Source: an uncultured Erysipelotrichales bacterium (GTDB taxonomy: Bacteria; Bacillota_I; Bacilli_A; Erysipelotrichales; Coprobacillaceae). From it: a stretch of DNA of 12,968 nucleotides. The notes under the pieces are model-generated. The model was not told the origin of the DNA. It was given only the letters and a program-made list of their open reading frames with translations, and searched no databases. The first letter of the stretch is position 1. Each line of letters begins with the position of its first letter. The translations under genes were made by a program, and so were the position numbers. Positions 1-6,718 of the stretch are shown in pieces. The DNA is taken from assembly GCA_910586805.1 (NCBI GenBank), contig CAJUJC010000058.1:1-12968 (forward strand), given 5' to 3'.

Positions 1-10
1 CTTTATACCT

Positions 11-973
11 ATGTCACAGTGCGAAGATATAGAGAACTTATTGACTTGTATTGACAAAGGTGAAGATTTATTTAACATATATCCTTCATCAAAAGATGAT
101 ACATACTTTGTGCAATTGAGTGATTTACATTTAGGAAAAGGTAAAAATCAAAAAGGACTTGCACAATTATATAATTCTTTAGATGAAATTGTTCCTTATC
201 TTCAATCTCAATATCCATTAAAGATATTGATTACAGGAGATTTAATGGAATCTCCTAATAGAAGGAATATGTATTTAGCTAATGACTTTATGAATAATTT
301 AAAAAAGATTTATAAAGCAAATGTTACTTTCATATTAGGGAATCATGATGTTATTGTTCATGGTTTTAACTTTGCAAGAACACAAAAAAGTAAAGTCATT
401 GCTTATCTTCTTGGTGAAAGTGTCAAAGTTCTTGAACAAGAAAAAGTGATTATTGTGAAAATGGATACAACGAGTGAAGGGAATCTTGCAAGAGGAAAAG
501 TTGGTTTAAGACAGTTAGAAGAAATTGATGATGAATTAGAAGCTATAGATTGTTTAGAGGATTATACAATGTTAGTTATGTTACATCACCATGTTTATCC
601 AATATCAAAAGCACAATTTATTAAAACCAAATGGCATGAAAAAACATTTATTAATAAAATTGTGGAAACATCTAAAGTATTAGTAGATGCAACACTTTTG
701 ATTGATTGGTTAGAAAAAAGAAATATTCAATATATTTTTCATGGTCATAAACATTTGCCATTCTTTAAAAAAGAAAATGATAAGTATTATGTGGCTGCTG
801 GTTCAGCAACAGGTGGGTTAAAGGAAAATAAAAGTCGATACATATCATATAATGTTATGAAATATCATTTAAAAGAAAAACAAATGAAAGTTTGTATGAT
901 TATTTATGACGATAAAGCAAAGGCTGAAAGACGTCGTGTTGAAGTTTATTTATTTGGGGAGGATCAAGTATGA
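11..973 (+). CDS. Calcineurin-like metallophosphoesterase (substrate unknown)
   Basis: This encodes a cytosolic two-metal phosphoesterase; the family hydrolyses phosphodiesters or phosphomonoesters, and the substrate cannot be read from the sequence. The classical motif blocks occur in order: SDLH at residues 37-40 (D38 and H40), GD at 76-77, GNHD at 110-113, a histidine cluster at 192-194 and GHKH at 245-248, so the metal site looks complete. There is no signal peptide or membrane segment. The reading frame is open back to base 2 and the few bases before ATG 11 hold no ribosome site, so the true start may lie upstream of the window; residues 1-30 are a poorly conserved-looking lead-in. The stop overlaps the next start by 4 bp (ATGA), so the two genes are probably translationally coupled and cotranscribed. 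Family assignment is firm; a role in cyclic nucleotide, nucleic acid or lipid turnover cannot be distinguished. Confidence 0.88.
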   Translation: MSQCEDIENLLTCIDKGEDLFNIYPSSKDDTYFVQLSDLHLGKGKNQKGLAQLYNSLDEIVPYLQSQYPLKILITGDLMESPNRRNMYLANDFMNNLKKIYKANVTFILGNHDVIVHGFNFARTQKSKVIAYLLGESVKVLEQEKVIIVKMDTTSEGNLARGKVGLRQLEEIDDELEAIDCLEDYTMLVMLHHHVYPISKAQFIKTKWHEKTFINKIVETSKVLVDATLLIDWLEKRNIQYIFHGHKHLPFFKKENDKYYVAAGSATGGLKENKSRYISYNVMKYHLKEKQMKVCMIIYDDKAKAERRRVEVYLFGEDQV

Positions 974-2358
974 AAATAGTAGATAAGATGAAAGATGAAG
1001 AATTAGGATTGGCACTTTTATATAACTTTAGTAAAGGTTATGGAAGACCTGTTCCTATGGAATATTATGATATTGTTTTACCACTTCTTTATAATGATAT
1101 TTTTAGAGAAGAAATTATGAAACATAAAACAATGAAAGAATGTTTATATGCATGTAGACAATTGCAAGATGGGTTTAAGGAAGATATTTTAACACGTATT
1201 CAAGATTATCAAACAATGACGTCAAAAGCATTAGGGATGGCTATGATTCAACATCATTTAAATTTTCAAATTGTTGAGCAAACAATGTGTAGAATCCCTG
1301 AAGAAAGTACAATTCTTGATTTAAATGAAGCTATTATGCTGGGTAAAATGTTACAAAATATTACTTTGAGTCAAATCAATGAGTTGTTAAATGAAGAAAG
1401 TAAAACAATTGTTATTTTACAAGCTGCATCAGTTGGAAAGGATATTGATTTATCTCATTTTGAATCTTTAGGTCATGTGATTATGTATGATGATACAAAA
1501 CAAGAAGAAGTGAGAGAAAGAATTTTAGATGCACATATTGTCATTACGAATAAGAATATAATGAATGAAGATGTTTTACATGATTTAAACCATTTAGAAA
1601 TGATTGGGTTGTTTGCCACAGGTGTGAACAATATTGATTTAGCTTATTGTAAGAAGCATGGTATTAAAGTTGTTAATGTAAAAGGATATTCTACAGATAC
1701 TGTTGCTCAACATACACTATCATTATTATTACATCTTGTTGAAAAGAATGCAGGATATGATAAGTATGTGAAATCGAAACAGTATACATGGGATGGTAAA
1801 TTTAGCTATTTTGGAGATGTATTCCATGACATTTCTTCTATGACTTGGGGTATTGTTGGATTAGGTAACATTGGTAGAAAAGTTGCTATGATTGCAACAG
1901 CAATGGGAGCTAAAGTTCAATATTATTCAACAAGTGGACAAAATTCAACAAGTGATTATCAACAAGTTGATTTTGATACTTTATTAAAATCATCAGATAT
2001 TATTAGTATTCATGCGCCTTTAAATGAGAAAACACATTATTTGTTTAATGAAGAAGTGTTAAGAAGAATGAAAAAATCAGCTTATTTAATTAATGTTGGT
2101 CGTGGAGGTATTATTGAGGAAACAGCCTTGGTTAAAGTGTTGAATGAAGGACATTTGGCTGGTGTTGGTTTAGATGTTTTTGAACATGAACCATTATTAG
2201 AAGATGATGTTATTTATCAAATTCAAGATATGGATAAAGTGATTTTAACACCACATATTGCTTGGGGTTCTATTGAAGCAAGACAAAGATGTGTTGATGA
2301 GGTTTATAAAAATATATTGGCACACTTCAAAGGTGAAGATAGAAATAGAGTTGTTTAG
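970..2358 (+). CDS. D-2-hydroxyacid dehydrogenase with extra N-terminal domain
   Basis: Residues about 145-462 form a complete NAD(P)-dependent D-2-hydroxyacid dehydrogenase: a substrate-binding segment with FATGVNNIDL near 215-224, the Rossmann motif GLGNIG at 297-302, and the catalytic set Arg378 (VGRGG), Glu407 (FEHEP) and His429 (TPHIAW). The Trp after the histidine and the following EARQR resemble glycerate/hydroxypyruvate reductases, but the exact 2-oxoacid is unknown. Residues 1-140 are not part of the usual fold, which is about 310-330 residues long. This helical-looking part contains KGYGRPVPMEYYDIVLPLL at 22-40, then a phenylalanine/arginine-rich block and a GKML segment near 125-128. 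The order of these elements resembles the middle component of three-component ABC systems, an assignment from memory that needs a profile search. The start has a strong ribosome site (GGGGAGG, 956-962, 7 nt spacing) and overlaps the phosphoesterase stop. A terminator hairpin begins at the stop codon. Confidence 0.88.
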   Translation: MKIVDKMKDEELGLALLYNFSKGYGRPVPMEYYDIVLPLLYNDIFREEIMKHKTMKECLYACRQLQDGFKEDILTRIQDYQTMTSKALGMAMIQHHLNFQIVEQTMCRIPEESTILDLNEAIMLGKMLQNITLSQINELLNEESKTIVILQAASVGKDIDLSHFESLGHVIMYDDTKQEEVRERILDAHIVITNKNIMNEDVLHDLNHLEMIGLFATGVNNIDLAYCKKHGIKVVNVKGYSTDTVAQHTLSLLLHLVEKNAGYDKYVKSKQYTWDGKFSYFGDVFHDISSMTWGIVGLGNIGRKVAMIATAMGAKVQYYSTSGQNSTSDYQQVDFDTLLKSSDIISIHAPLNEKTHYLFNEEVLRRMKKSAYLINVGRGGIIEETALVKVLNEGHLAGVGLDVFEHEPLLEDDVIYQIQDMDKVILTPHIAWGSIEARQRCVDEVYKNILAHFKGEDRNRVV

Positions 2359-2381
2359 AGGTTTGTAAGAACCTCTTTTTT
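2357..2381 (+). terminator. Rho-independent terminator after the dehydrogenase
   Basis: A 7-bp stem pairs 2357-2363 with 2370-2376 around a 6-nt loop, and a run of T follows through 2381. The stem starts within the stop codon, so the hairpin directly ends the phosphoesterase-dehydrogenase transcript. Confidence 0.85.
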
Positions 2382-2391
2382 GATAATTTGA

Positions 2392-2420
2392 TTGCATTTT
2401 TATAAAAATTAGTCTATGAT
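2392..2420 (+). promoter_or_regulatory. Candidate sigma-A promoter for the folate transporter
   Basis: TTGCAT (2392-2397) and TATGAT (2415-2420) are 17 bp apart. The -10 box matches consensus at five of six positions and the -35 box at three. Transcription would begin near 2427, just before the GC-rich leader. The previous terminator ends at 2381, so a promoter is needed in this interval. Confidence 0.5.
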
Positions 2421-2438
2421 ATTTCGTATATTAAAAAG

Positions 2439-2530
2439 AAGGAGGAGACTACGTTAGTAGCAAAGAATGTACGGTCATAAGATCGGAATTAACGCCTGTG
2501 GACTAGAAATGAGGACGAAGCAGGAAATTT
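2439..2530 (+). ncRNA. Candidate structured leader RNA upstream of the folT-like gene
   Basis: In 2441-2524, 39 of 84 bases are G or C, well above the AT-rich surroundings, and no convincing protein is encoded. Helices that can be drawn are: 2452-2458 with 2488-2494 (7 pairs, one G-U); nested inside it, 2472-2476 with 2481-2485 closed by a 4-nt loop; and 2495-2498 with 2521-2524. A further hairpin, 2531-2535 with 2543-2547, lies next to the gene start. An AAGGAGG-like purine run at 2439-2445 has no start codon at a suitable distance, so it may belong to the RNA. The position between promoter and transporter start suggests a cis-regulatory element such as a riboswitch. It does not show the conserved blocks of the tetrahydrofolate riboswitch (no GGAGAGUA or CGUUAAGUG, and no closing CUCC). 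Class and ligand are unknown. Confidence 0.5.
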
Positions 2531-2554
2531 TTGCTGTTATGTAGCAATTATGTT

Positions 2555-3364
2555 ATGGAACAGATGATTATCGCAATTTTAATTATTGCACTTGGTTTTT
2601 ATTGTTTTAAGTTTTATCCTTTTGAAAAAGGAAATATTACAAATTTGGTGATTTCAGCTATATTTATTATAGTGACATTGATAGCCAAAAGAATTTTCAC
2701 ATTAACGATTCCTTTGTTTGGGGTAGAAAGTTTAAAAATTGGAATTGAATATATTCCACTCATGTTAGCAGGTTTTTTCTTATCACCAGGTTATGCTTTT
2801 GTGATAGGATTATGTTGTGATATGATAGGGTTGATTTTAGTTCCAACAGGATTTCCATTTTTTGGATTTACACTCACTATGATTTTGGTTTGTGTTATAC
2901 CATCTTTTGTGAAAACGCATATAAAATCTTTTTCAATGAGACAAACTGAAATAATGGTTATTTCTTTGATTGTTCTACTTGGTGTAGGAGCATCATTTTA
3001 TATTTGGAGTTTAGATACAATTTCTATTGATAAAACACTTTATCATATAACAATGATACAAAAAATGACATTAATAACTTTATGTTTAGTACTTACAGTT
3101 TTATTTATTGGATTCATTTATTTATTAAAGAAAAAAATTAATGAAGAAGAATCAAAAATATTCTCTACATGGATTATAAGTGTTGTTCTTGTGGAATTAA
3201 TATGTACATTATGTTTAACACCTTTATGGCTAGATATCATGTATCACATTCCATTTGTTGTATCACTTTGTATAAGAGTTATTAAAGAGTGTGTTGTTTT
3301 ACCTTTAGAAATATTTGTTGGATATACATTGATTAAATTATTAAATAGAGTTTTGAAAGTTTAA
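2555..3364 (+). CDS. folT: FolT-like ECF transporter S component (folate family)
   Basis: This is a membrane substrate-binding (S) subunit of an energy-coupling-factor vitamin transporter, which would pair with the shared EcfA-EcfA'-EcfT module encoded elsewhere. Numbered from ATG 2555 (269 residues), the family core starts near residue 28. It includes PLFGVESLKIGIEYIPLML at 53-71, the Asp-containing segment around 89, PTGFPFFGFTLT at 97-108, and a C-terminal LTPLWL at 221-226 followed by a long helix. These match the pattern of folate-type S components. Compared with usual FolT proteins of under about 200 residues there is an added N-terminal membrane segment (4-20) and about 70 extra residues with two more hydrophobic segments (132-151 and 171-191). 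The start is uncertain: ATG 2555 has no clear ribosome site, while TTG 2531 in the same frame has a weak AGGA at 2522-2525. Folate specificity is inferred from motif similarity. Confidence 0.75.
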   Translation: MEQMIIAILIIALGFYCFKFYPFEKGNITNLVISAIFIIVTLIAKRIFTLTIPLFGVESLKIGIEYIPLMLAGFFLSPGYAFVIGLCCDMIGLILVPTGFPFFGFTLTMILVCVIPSFVKTHIKSFSMRQTEIMVISLIVLLGVGASFYIWSLDTISIDKTLYHITMIQKMTLITLCLVLTVLFIGFIYLLKKKINEEESKIFSTWIISVVLVELICTLCLTPLWLDIMYHIPFVVSLCIRVIKECVVLPLEIFVGYTLIKLLNRVLKV

Positions 3365-3381
3365 CTTTCAAGACTTTTTTT
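3349..3381 (+). terminator. Terminator over the end of the folT-like gene
   Basis: A 12-bp stem pairs 3349-3360 with 3364-3375 (one G-U pair) around a 3-nt loop, and Ts continue to 3381. The stop codon (3362-3364) sits in the loop and stem, so the hairpin overlaps the last codons. It separates the transporter from the spoVA operon. Confidence 0.88.
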
Positions 3382-3426
3382 GTTTATTTATGTAAAAATT
3401 GTAAAGACTACTATTGAGGTGATTTT

Positions 3427-3879
3427 ATGGATAGAAAAGAATATGATCAATTAGCTGAAGAATTAAAACCATCTTCTCATGGTATTAAAAATGCTTTCAA
3501 TGCTTTTTTATATGGTGGAGTCATGGGAGTTATCGCACAAGGTGTATTGGAATTCTTTATGAATGTTTATAACTGTAATGAAAAAGAAGCAACACCTATG
3601 ATGATTATTACGCTTGTTTTTGTTGCATGCTTATTAACAGGGTTAGGCATTTATGATAAAATTGCAAGTCATGCAGGAGCTGGGACTTTTATTCCTATTA
3701 CAGGATTTGCCAATAGTATGTCATCAAGTGCATTAGATAGTAAAAGTGAAGGTTTGGTTTTAGGGATTGGTGCAAATATGTTTAAATTAGGAGGGACAGT
3801 CATTACTTATGGTATTGTCAGTGCTTCGTTGTTGGGGGTGATTCGTTATGTCTTCACACTTTTTGGGACAATCGGTTAA
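3427..3879 (+). CDS. spoVAC: SpoVAC, spore dipicolinic acid channel membrane protein
   Basis: SpoVAC is an inner-spore-membrane protein needed to move calcium-dipicolinate into the forespore and release it at germination; the Bacillus protein has been described as a mechanosensitive channel. At 150 residues the length fits the family. A polar N-terminus (1-25) is followed by hydrophobic segments near 27-46, 58-76 and 110-145, with the conserved-looking middle GIYDKIASHAGAGTFIPITG at 73-92, a stretch also echoed in SpoVAE. ATG 3427 has a clear site (GAGGTGA, 3416-3422). It is the first gene of a tight operon, lying 46 bp after the folT terminator. A forespore sigma-G promoter is expected from the family, but no convincing box could be found in that short gap. 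The 3' end overlaps spoVAD by 32 bp. Confidence 0.95.
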   Translation: MDRKEYDQLAEELKPSSHGIKNAFNAFLYGGVMGVIAQGVLEFFMNVYNCNEKEATPMMIITLVFVACLLTGLGIYDKIASHAGAGTFIPITGFANSMSSSALDSKSEGLVLGIGANMFKLGGTVITYGIVSASLLGVIRYVFTLFGTIG

Positions 3880-4852
3880 GTTAGAGAATGTCTATATTGC
3901 TTCAACTGGTACAACTTGTGGTCCTTTAGAATATGCAGGTCCATTAGGTTCTTGCTTTGATAAATTTTTTGATGATTATCATTGTGGTGAATCATCTTTT
4001 GAAAAGGCAGAAAGAAAGATGTTGAGAGATGCTTTAGATATTTGTTTGAAACGTGAACAAATGAAATATAAAGATGTAGAGTTATATATTGGTGGAGATT
4101 TGATGAATCAAATCACAAATGTTCATTATCTTGCAAGAGAAATTCCTAAACCTTTTGTTGGTATTTATGGAGCTTGTTCAAGTTTTTGTTTAAGTATGGG
4201 AGTTGCTTCATTGATGATAGAAGGAGGATTTATTGATAATGCAATAAGCCTTGTCTCAAGTCATAATGCAACTGCTGAAAGACAATATCGTTATCCTGTA
4301 GAATATGGTGTTCAAAAGAAATCAACAACAACGTTTACAGCAACAGGTGCTGTTGCAACGCTTTTAACATCACAACCAACAAATGTAAGAATTGAAGCAG
4401 TAACCTTTGGAAAAGTTATTGATTATAGTCAAGAAGATCCTAATGATATGGGAAGGGCGATGGCACCAGCTGCTTATGATACAATTTTAAGTCATTTTCA
4501 GGATTTAAAAAGAAGTTTTAAAGATTATGATTTGGTTGTAACAGGTGATTTATCAACTTATGGACATAAAATTTTAAAAGAAATGTTACAACGTCATCAT
4601 ATCGATGTTGTCCATTATAATGATTGTGGATGTATGCTTTATGACATTAATAAACAAGAAGTTTTTCAAGGTGGTAGTGGTTGTGCATGTAGTGCATTAG
4701 TGACAATGGGACATTTGTATCCTTTATTAAAAGAGAAAAAATATAAACGTGTTTTGGTTGTGGCGACAGGGGCATTATTATCACCAATGATGTCAGCACA
4801 AAAAGAAAGTATTCCTTGTGTTGCTCATGCCATCAGTTTGGAGGTTGTATAA
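3848..4852 (+). CDS. spoVAD: SpoVAD, dipicolinic acid-binding thiolase-fold protein
   Basis: SpoVAD is a soluble thiolase/ketosynthase-fold protein that binds dipicolinic acid on the SpoVA complex at the spore inner membrane. Its 334 residues cover the full family length. Recognisable blocks are GPLEYAGPLGSCFDKFFDDYHCGE at about 25-48, the thiolase-like GACSS with Cys110, SSHNATAERQYRYPVEYG at 137-154, MAPAAYDTI near 205-213, TGDLSTYGHKIL near 232-243 and VVATGALLSP at 304-313. These align block by block with Bacillus SpoVAD as remembered. Cys110 and His139 lie in the family's ligand/active-site region. The start at ATG 3848 is supported by GGGGGTG at 3835-3841 with 6 nt spacing, which places the first ten codons inside spoVAC. 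The stop (TAA 4850-4852) shares a base with the spoVAE start. Confidence 0.97.
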   Translation: MSSHFLGQSVKLENVYIASTGTTCGPLEYAGPLGSCFDKFFDDYHCGESSFEKAERKMLRDALDICLKREQMKYKDVELYIGGDLMNQITNVHYLAREIPKPFVGIYGACSSFCLSMGVASLMIEGGFIDNAISLVSSHNATAERQYRYPVEYGVQKKSTTTFTATGAVATLLTSQPTNVRIEAVTFGKVIDYSQEDPNDMGRAMAPAAYDTILSHFQDLKRSFKDYDLVVTGDLSTYGHKILKEMLQRHHIDVVHYNDCGCMLYDINKQEVFQGGSGCACSALVTMGHLYPLLKEKKYKRVLVVATGALLSPMMSAQKESIPCVAHAISLEVV

Positions 4853-5202
4853 TGAATTATATTATGGCATTTTTATTTAGTGGATTTGTATGTTTTATTG
4901 CACAGTTAATTTATGATCATTCAAAATTAACACCAGGACATATTACAAGTTTATTTGTTGTTATTGGTTCGTTTTTGGATTTGTTTCATATCTATGATAA
5001 ATTGGTTGAAGTTTTTCATGCAGGCGCTTTAATTCCTATTACAAGTTTTGGGCATTCTTTAATGCATGGGGCAATGGCAGCAACAAAGGAATATGGTGTT
5101 TTTGGTATTGCTATGGGTATGTTTGATTTAACAGCTGCTGGAATCACTGCTGCAATTCTCTTTGGTTTCTTGGTTGCGATTATTTTTAAACCAAAATCAT
5201 GA
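4852..5202 (+). CDS. spoVAE: SpoVAE (SpoVAEb type), spore membrane protein
   Basis: This is a 116-residue membrane protein of the SpoVA complex, which carries dipicolinic acid across the spore inner membrane. Hydrophobic segments lie near residues 2-20, 30-45, 56-75 and 84-112, and the segment HIYDKLVEVFHAGALIPITS at 46-65 parallels the GIYDKIASHAG...PITG stretch of SpoVAC, showing that these two subunits are related. The length and lack of a cytosolic tail match SpoVAEb; no separate SpoVAEa gene is present. ATG 4852 is chosen because GGAGG (4840-4844) lies 7 nt before it and the ATG overlaps the spoVAD stop. An in-frame ATG at 4816 would lie inside spoVAD and has no site. The stop overlaps the spoVAF start as ATGA. 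Confidence 0.95.
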   Translation: MNYIMAFLFSGFVCFIAQLIYDHSKLTPGHITSLFVVIGSFLDLFHIYDKLVEVFHAGALIPITSFGHSLMHGAMAATKEYGVFGIAMGMFDLTAAGITAAILFGFLVAIIFKPKS

Positions 5203-6479
5203 ACAATTCTTATGATTTAAAACATCGTATTTTATCATTTAGAGGAAGACTTCTTCATTTATATTTTATTGCAAGTCTATCTAATGATACATTAATATCA
5301 AGATTAATTGAAGGAATAGAAAATAATCAAGGAAAAGATTTAGAGAATTGTTTAAACATGGGTGATGTTAATATCTTAAATACAAATGATATTGATAAGA
5401 TACAATATGCACTCATGGGTGGAAACTGTGCATTATTTGATGGAGAAACAACCTATATTATGGATACAAAGAATTATCCGAATCGTTCAATTGAAGAACC
5501 TGAAACTGAAAAAAGTGTAAGAGGTGCTAAGGATGGTTTTAATGAATCTATTTTAAATAATACTGGATTGATTAGAAGACGTATTAAATCAAAAGAATTA
5601 TGTTTTCGAATTGAAACGATTGGAACATCCAATCCCATAGATATAGCTATTGCTTATTTAGAAGATCATGTTGATCAAAATGTTTTGAAAAAAGTTTTAT
5701 CTCGTATTCAAGACATCAAAGCGAAAGAACTCATTATGAGTGATAGAGCATTAGAAGAATTATTGTTAGATCAAGGATACAATCCTTTTCCACTTGTGAG
5801 ATATAGTGAAAGACCAGATGTTGTCGCAACACATATTCAACATGGCTTTATAGCTATTATTTGTGATACATCATCTTCAGTTATGATGCTTCCTACAACA
5901 ATCTTTGAAATTTTGGAACATGTTGAAGAACATAGACAAACACCATTGATAGGAACATTTATTCGTCTTATTCGTTTAAGTGCAGTTATCTTATCAATTT
6001 ATTTGGTTCCAATATGGGCATTATGTGTATCTTTTCATCGATGGGACTGGGAATTTTTTATACAGATACTTATTGTAGAGTTATCCATAGAGTTGTTAAG
6101 AATAGCAACAATTCATACACCAGAGTCAATATCTAATGCAATGGGGTTAATAGCAGCTTTATTGCTAGGTCAATTTGCTATTGATTTGGGATTTTTCTCT
6201 GAAGAGATTTTGCTTTTTAGTGCAATAGGGTCTATTGGAGGATTTGCAACACCAAATTATGAGTTATCATTAACGAATAAGTATATTAAAGTGATGATGA
6301 TCTTGAGTATATTTATACTTAATATTTATGGATTTATTATTTTTAATATTATTTTATGGGTCTATCTTGCTAGATTAAAACCATTTGGAATGTCTTATCT
6401 TTATCCATTCATTCCATTTAACTTAAAAGGTGTTTTACAGTTTTTAATAAGGAAACCAAAGAGTAATCAGAACAGTTAA
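5199..6479 (+). CDS. spoVAF: SpoVAF, GerA-family membrane protein of the spoVA operon
   Basis: This protein belongs to the GerA/SpoVAF family of germinant receptor A-type subunits. In Bacillus, SpoVAF with FigP is reported to form an ion-conducting complex that amplifies germination. The soluble N-terminal part (1-245) carries the family signature EPETEKSVRGAKDGFNES at 100-117, NNTGLIRRRIKS near 120-132 and YSERPDVVATHIQHGFIAI near 202-220. The membrane part (250-395) has about five hydrophobic segments. At 426 residues it is shorter than Bacillus SpoVAF/GerAA proteins, which are about 480-490, mostly at the N-terminus and loops. The ATG overlaps the spoVAE stop (ATGA 5199-5202) and has no ribosome site before it, so translation probably depends on reinitiation. 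No FigP/YqhR-like partner is in the window. A typical GerA receptor is unlikely because no B or C subunit follows. Confidence 0.93.
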   Translation: MNNSYDLKHRILSFRGRLLHLYFIASLSNDTLISRLIEGIENNQGKDLENCLNMGDVNILNTNDIDKIQYALMGGNCALFDGETTYIMDTKNYPNRSIEEPETEKSVRGAKDGFNESILNNTGLIRRRIKSKELCFRIETIGTSNPIDIAIAYLEDHVDQNVLKKVLSRIQDIKAKELIMSDRALEELLLDQGYNPFPLVRYSERPDVVATHIQHGFIAIICDTSSSVMMLPTTIFEILEHVEEHRQTPLIGTFIRLIRLSAVILSIYLVPIWALCVSFHRWDWEFFIQILIVELSIELLRIATIHTPESISNAMGLIAALLLGQFAIDLGFFSEEILLFSAIGSIGGFATPNYELSLTNKYIKVMMILSIFILNIYGFIIFNIILWVYLARLKPFGMSYLYPFIPFNLKGVLQFLIRKPKSNQNS

Positions 6480-6493
6480 ACTGTTCTTTTTTT
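6469..6493 (+). terminator. Terminator at the end of the spoVA operon
   Basis: An 8-bp stem pairs 6469-6476 with 6480-6487; the 3-nt loop 6477-6479 is exactly the spoVAF stop codon. A T run extends to 6493. It isolates the sporulation operon from the purine operon. Confidence 0.9.
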
Positions 6494-6554
6494 AGATACA
6501 ACATATTTTTATTGAAAATAAGCTATATTTTTGTATAGTAAACGGTTACATAAA

Positions 6555-6583
6555 TTGACAAATTTCTTCGTAAAAACTATAAT
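6555..6583 (+). promoter_or_regulatory. Consensus sigma-A promoter of the purine operon
   Basis: TTGACA (6555-6560) and TATAAT (6578-6583) match the housekeeping consensus at all twelve positions with the optimal 17-bp spacer. Transcription should start near 6590, about 10 nt before the aptamer. Such a strong promoter suggests that control is mainly after initiation, through the riboswitch. Confidence 0.93.
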
Positions 6584-6599
6584 GAATTCATCAATAGAA

Positions 6600-6662
6600 A
6601 TCATATAGTGCTTAAATAGGGTAAGCAGTTTCTACATTTGACCGTAAATCAAATACTATGAT
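6600..6662 (+). promoter_or_regulatory. Purine riboswitch aptamer, guanine/hypoxanthine type
   Basis: The three-helix purine aptamer can be drawn completely. P1 pairs 6600-6605 with 6657-6662; P2 pairs 6609-6614 with 6622-6627 around a 7-nt loop (6615-6621); P3 pairs 6636-6641 with 6649-6654 around a 7-nt loop (6642-6648). The J2/3 core GTTTCTAC (6628-6635) is intact, and loop 2 keeps GG at 6620-6621 for pairing with CC at 6642-6643 in loop 3. By comparison with the xpt and add aptamers, the base that pairs with the ligand (position 74) is C at 6656, predicting guanine or hypoxanthine rather than adenine. Position 51 is U (6633), so the 2'-deoxyguanosine variant is unlikely. P2 and P3 are each one pair shorter than in add, and position 24 is G (6608) instead of A. 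Confidence 0.93.
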
Positions 6663-6712
6663 AAATCTTGTTTGTTTATCATATGATAACTATTGATAAA
6701 TAAATGGGAGGG
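6657..6712 (+). promoter_or_regulatory. Riboswitch expression platform hiding the permease ribosome site
   Basis: Two mutually exclusive structures are visible. Without ligand, 6657-6665 can pair perfectly with 6675-6683 (9 bp), which breaks P1 and leaves the ribosome site GGGAGGG (6706-6712) free. With P1 formed, 6675-6683 is released, and 6666-6681 can pair with 6694-6709 in a 16-pair helix (12 Watson-Crick, 4 G-U) with a 12-nt loop; this helix covers GGGA of the ribosome site. No T-run terminator occurs between the aptamer and the gene, so control is inferred to be translational and repressing. Energies were not computed. Confidence 0.7.
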
Positions 6713-6718
6713 AAAAAT

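Noticed and set aside
2439..2530. Tetrahydrofolate riboswitch
   Set aside because: Expected from the downstream folate transporter, but the conserved sequence blocks and the closing CUCC strand of that class are missing.
2467..2544. Possible 25-codon leader peptide before the folT-like gene
   Set aside because: The only strong ribosome-like run (2439-2445) is 21 nt before the ATG, too far to serve it, and the GC-rich codons fit a structured RNA better.
3382..3415. Sigma-G promoter for the spoVA operon
   Set aside because: ACTACTA (3407-3413) and TTATG (3388-3392) are loose matches with only 14 bp between them, so the call would rest on expectation rather than sequence.
4816..4851. Earlier start for spoVAE at ATG 4816
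   Set aside because: It lies inside spoVAD without a ribosome site, while ATG 4852 has GGAGG at the right distance.
6676..6689. Perfect 14-bp palindrome as a repressor operator
   Set aside because: It is AT-rich and arises from overlapping riboswitch pairing segments, which explain it better than a protein site.
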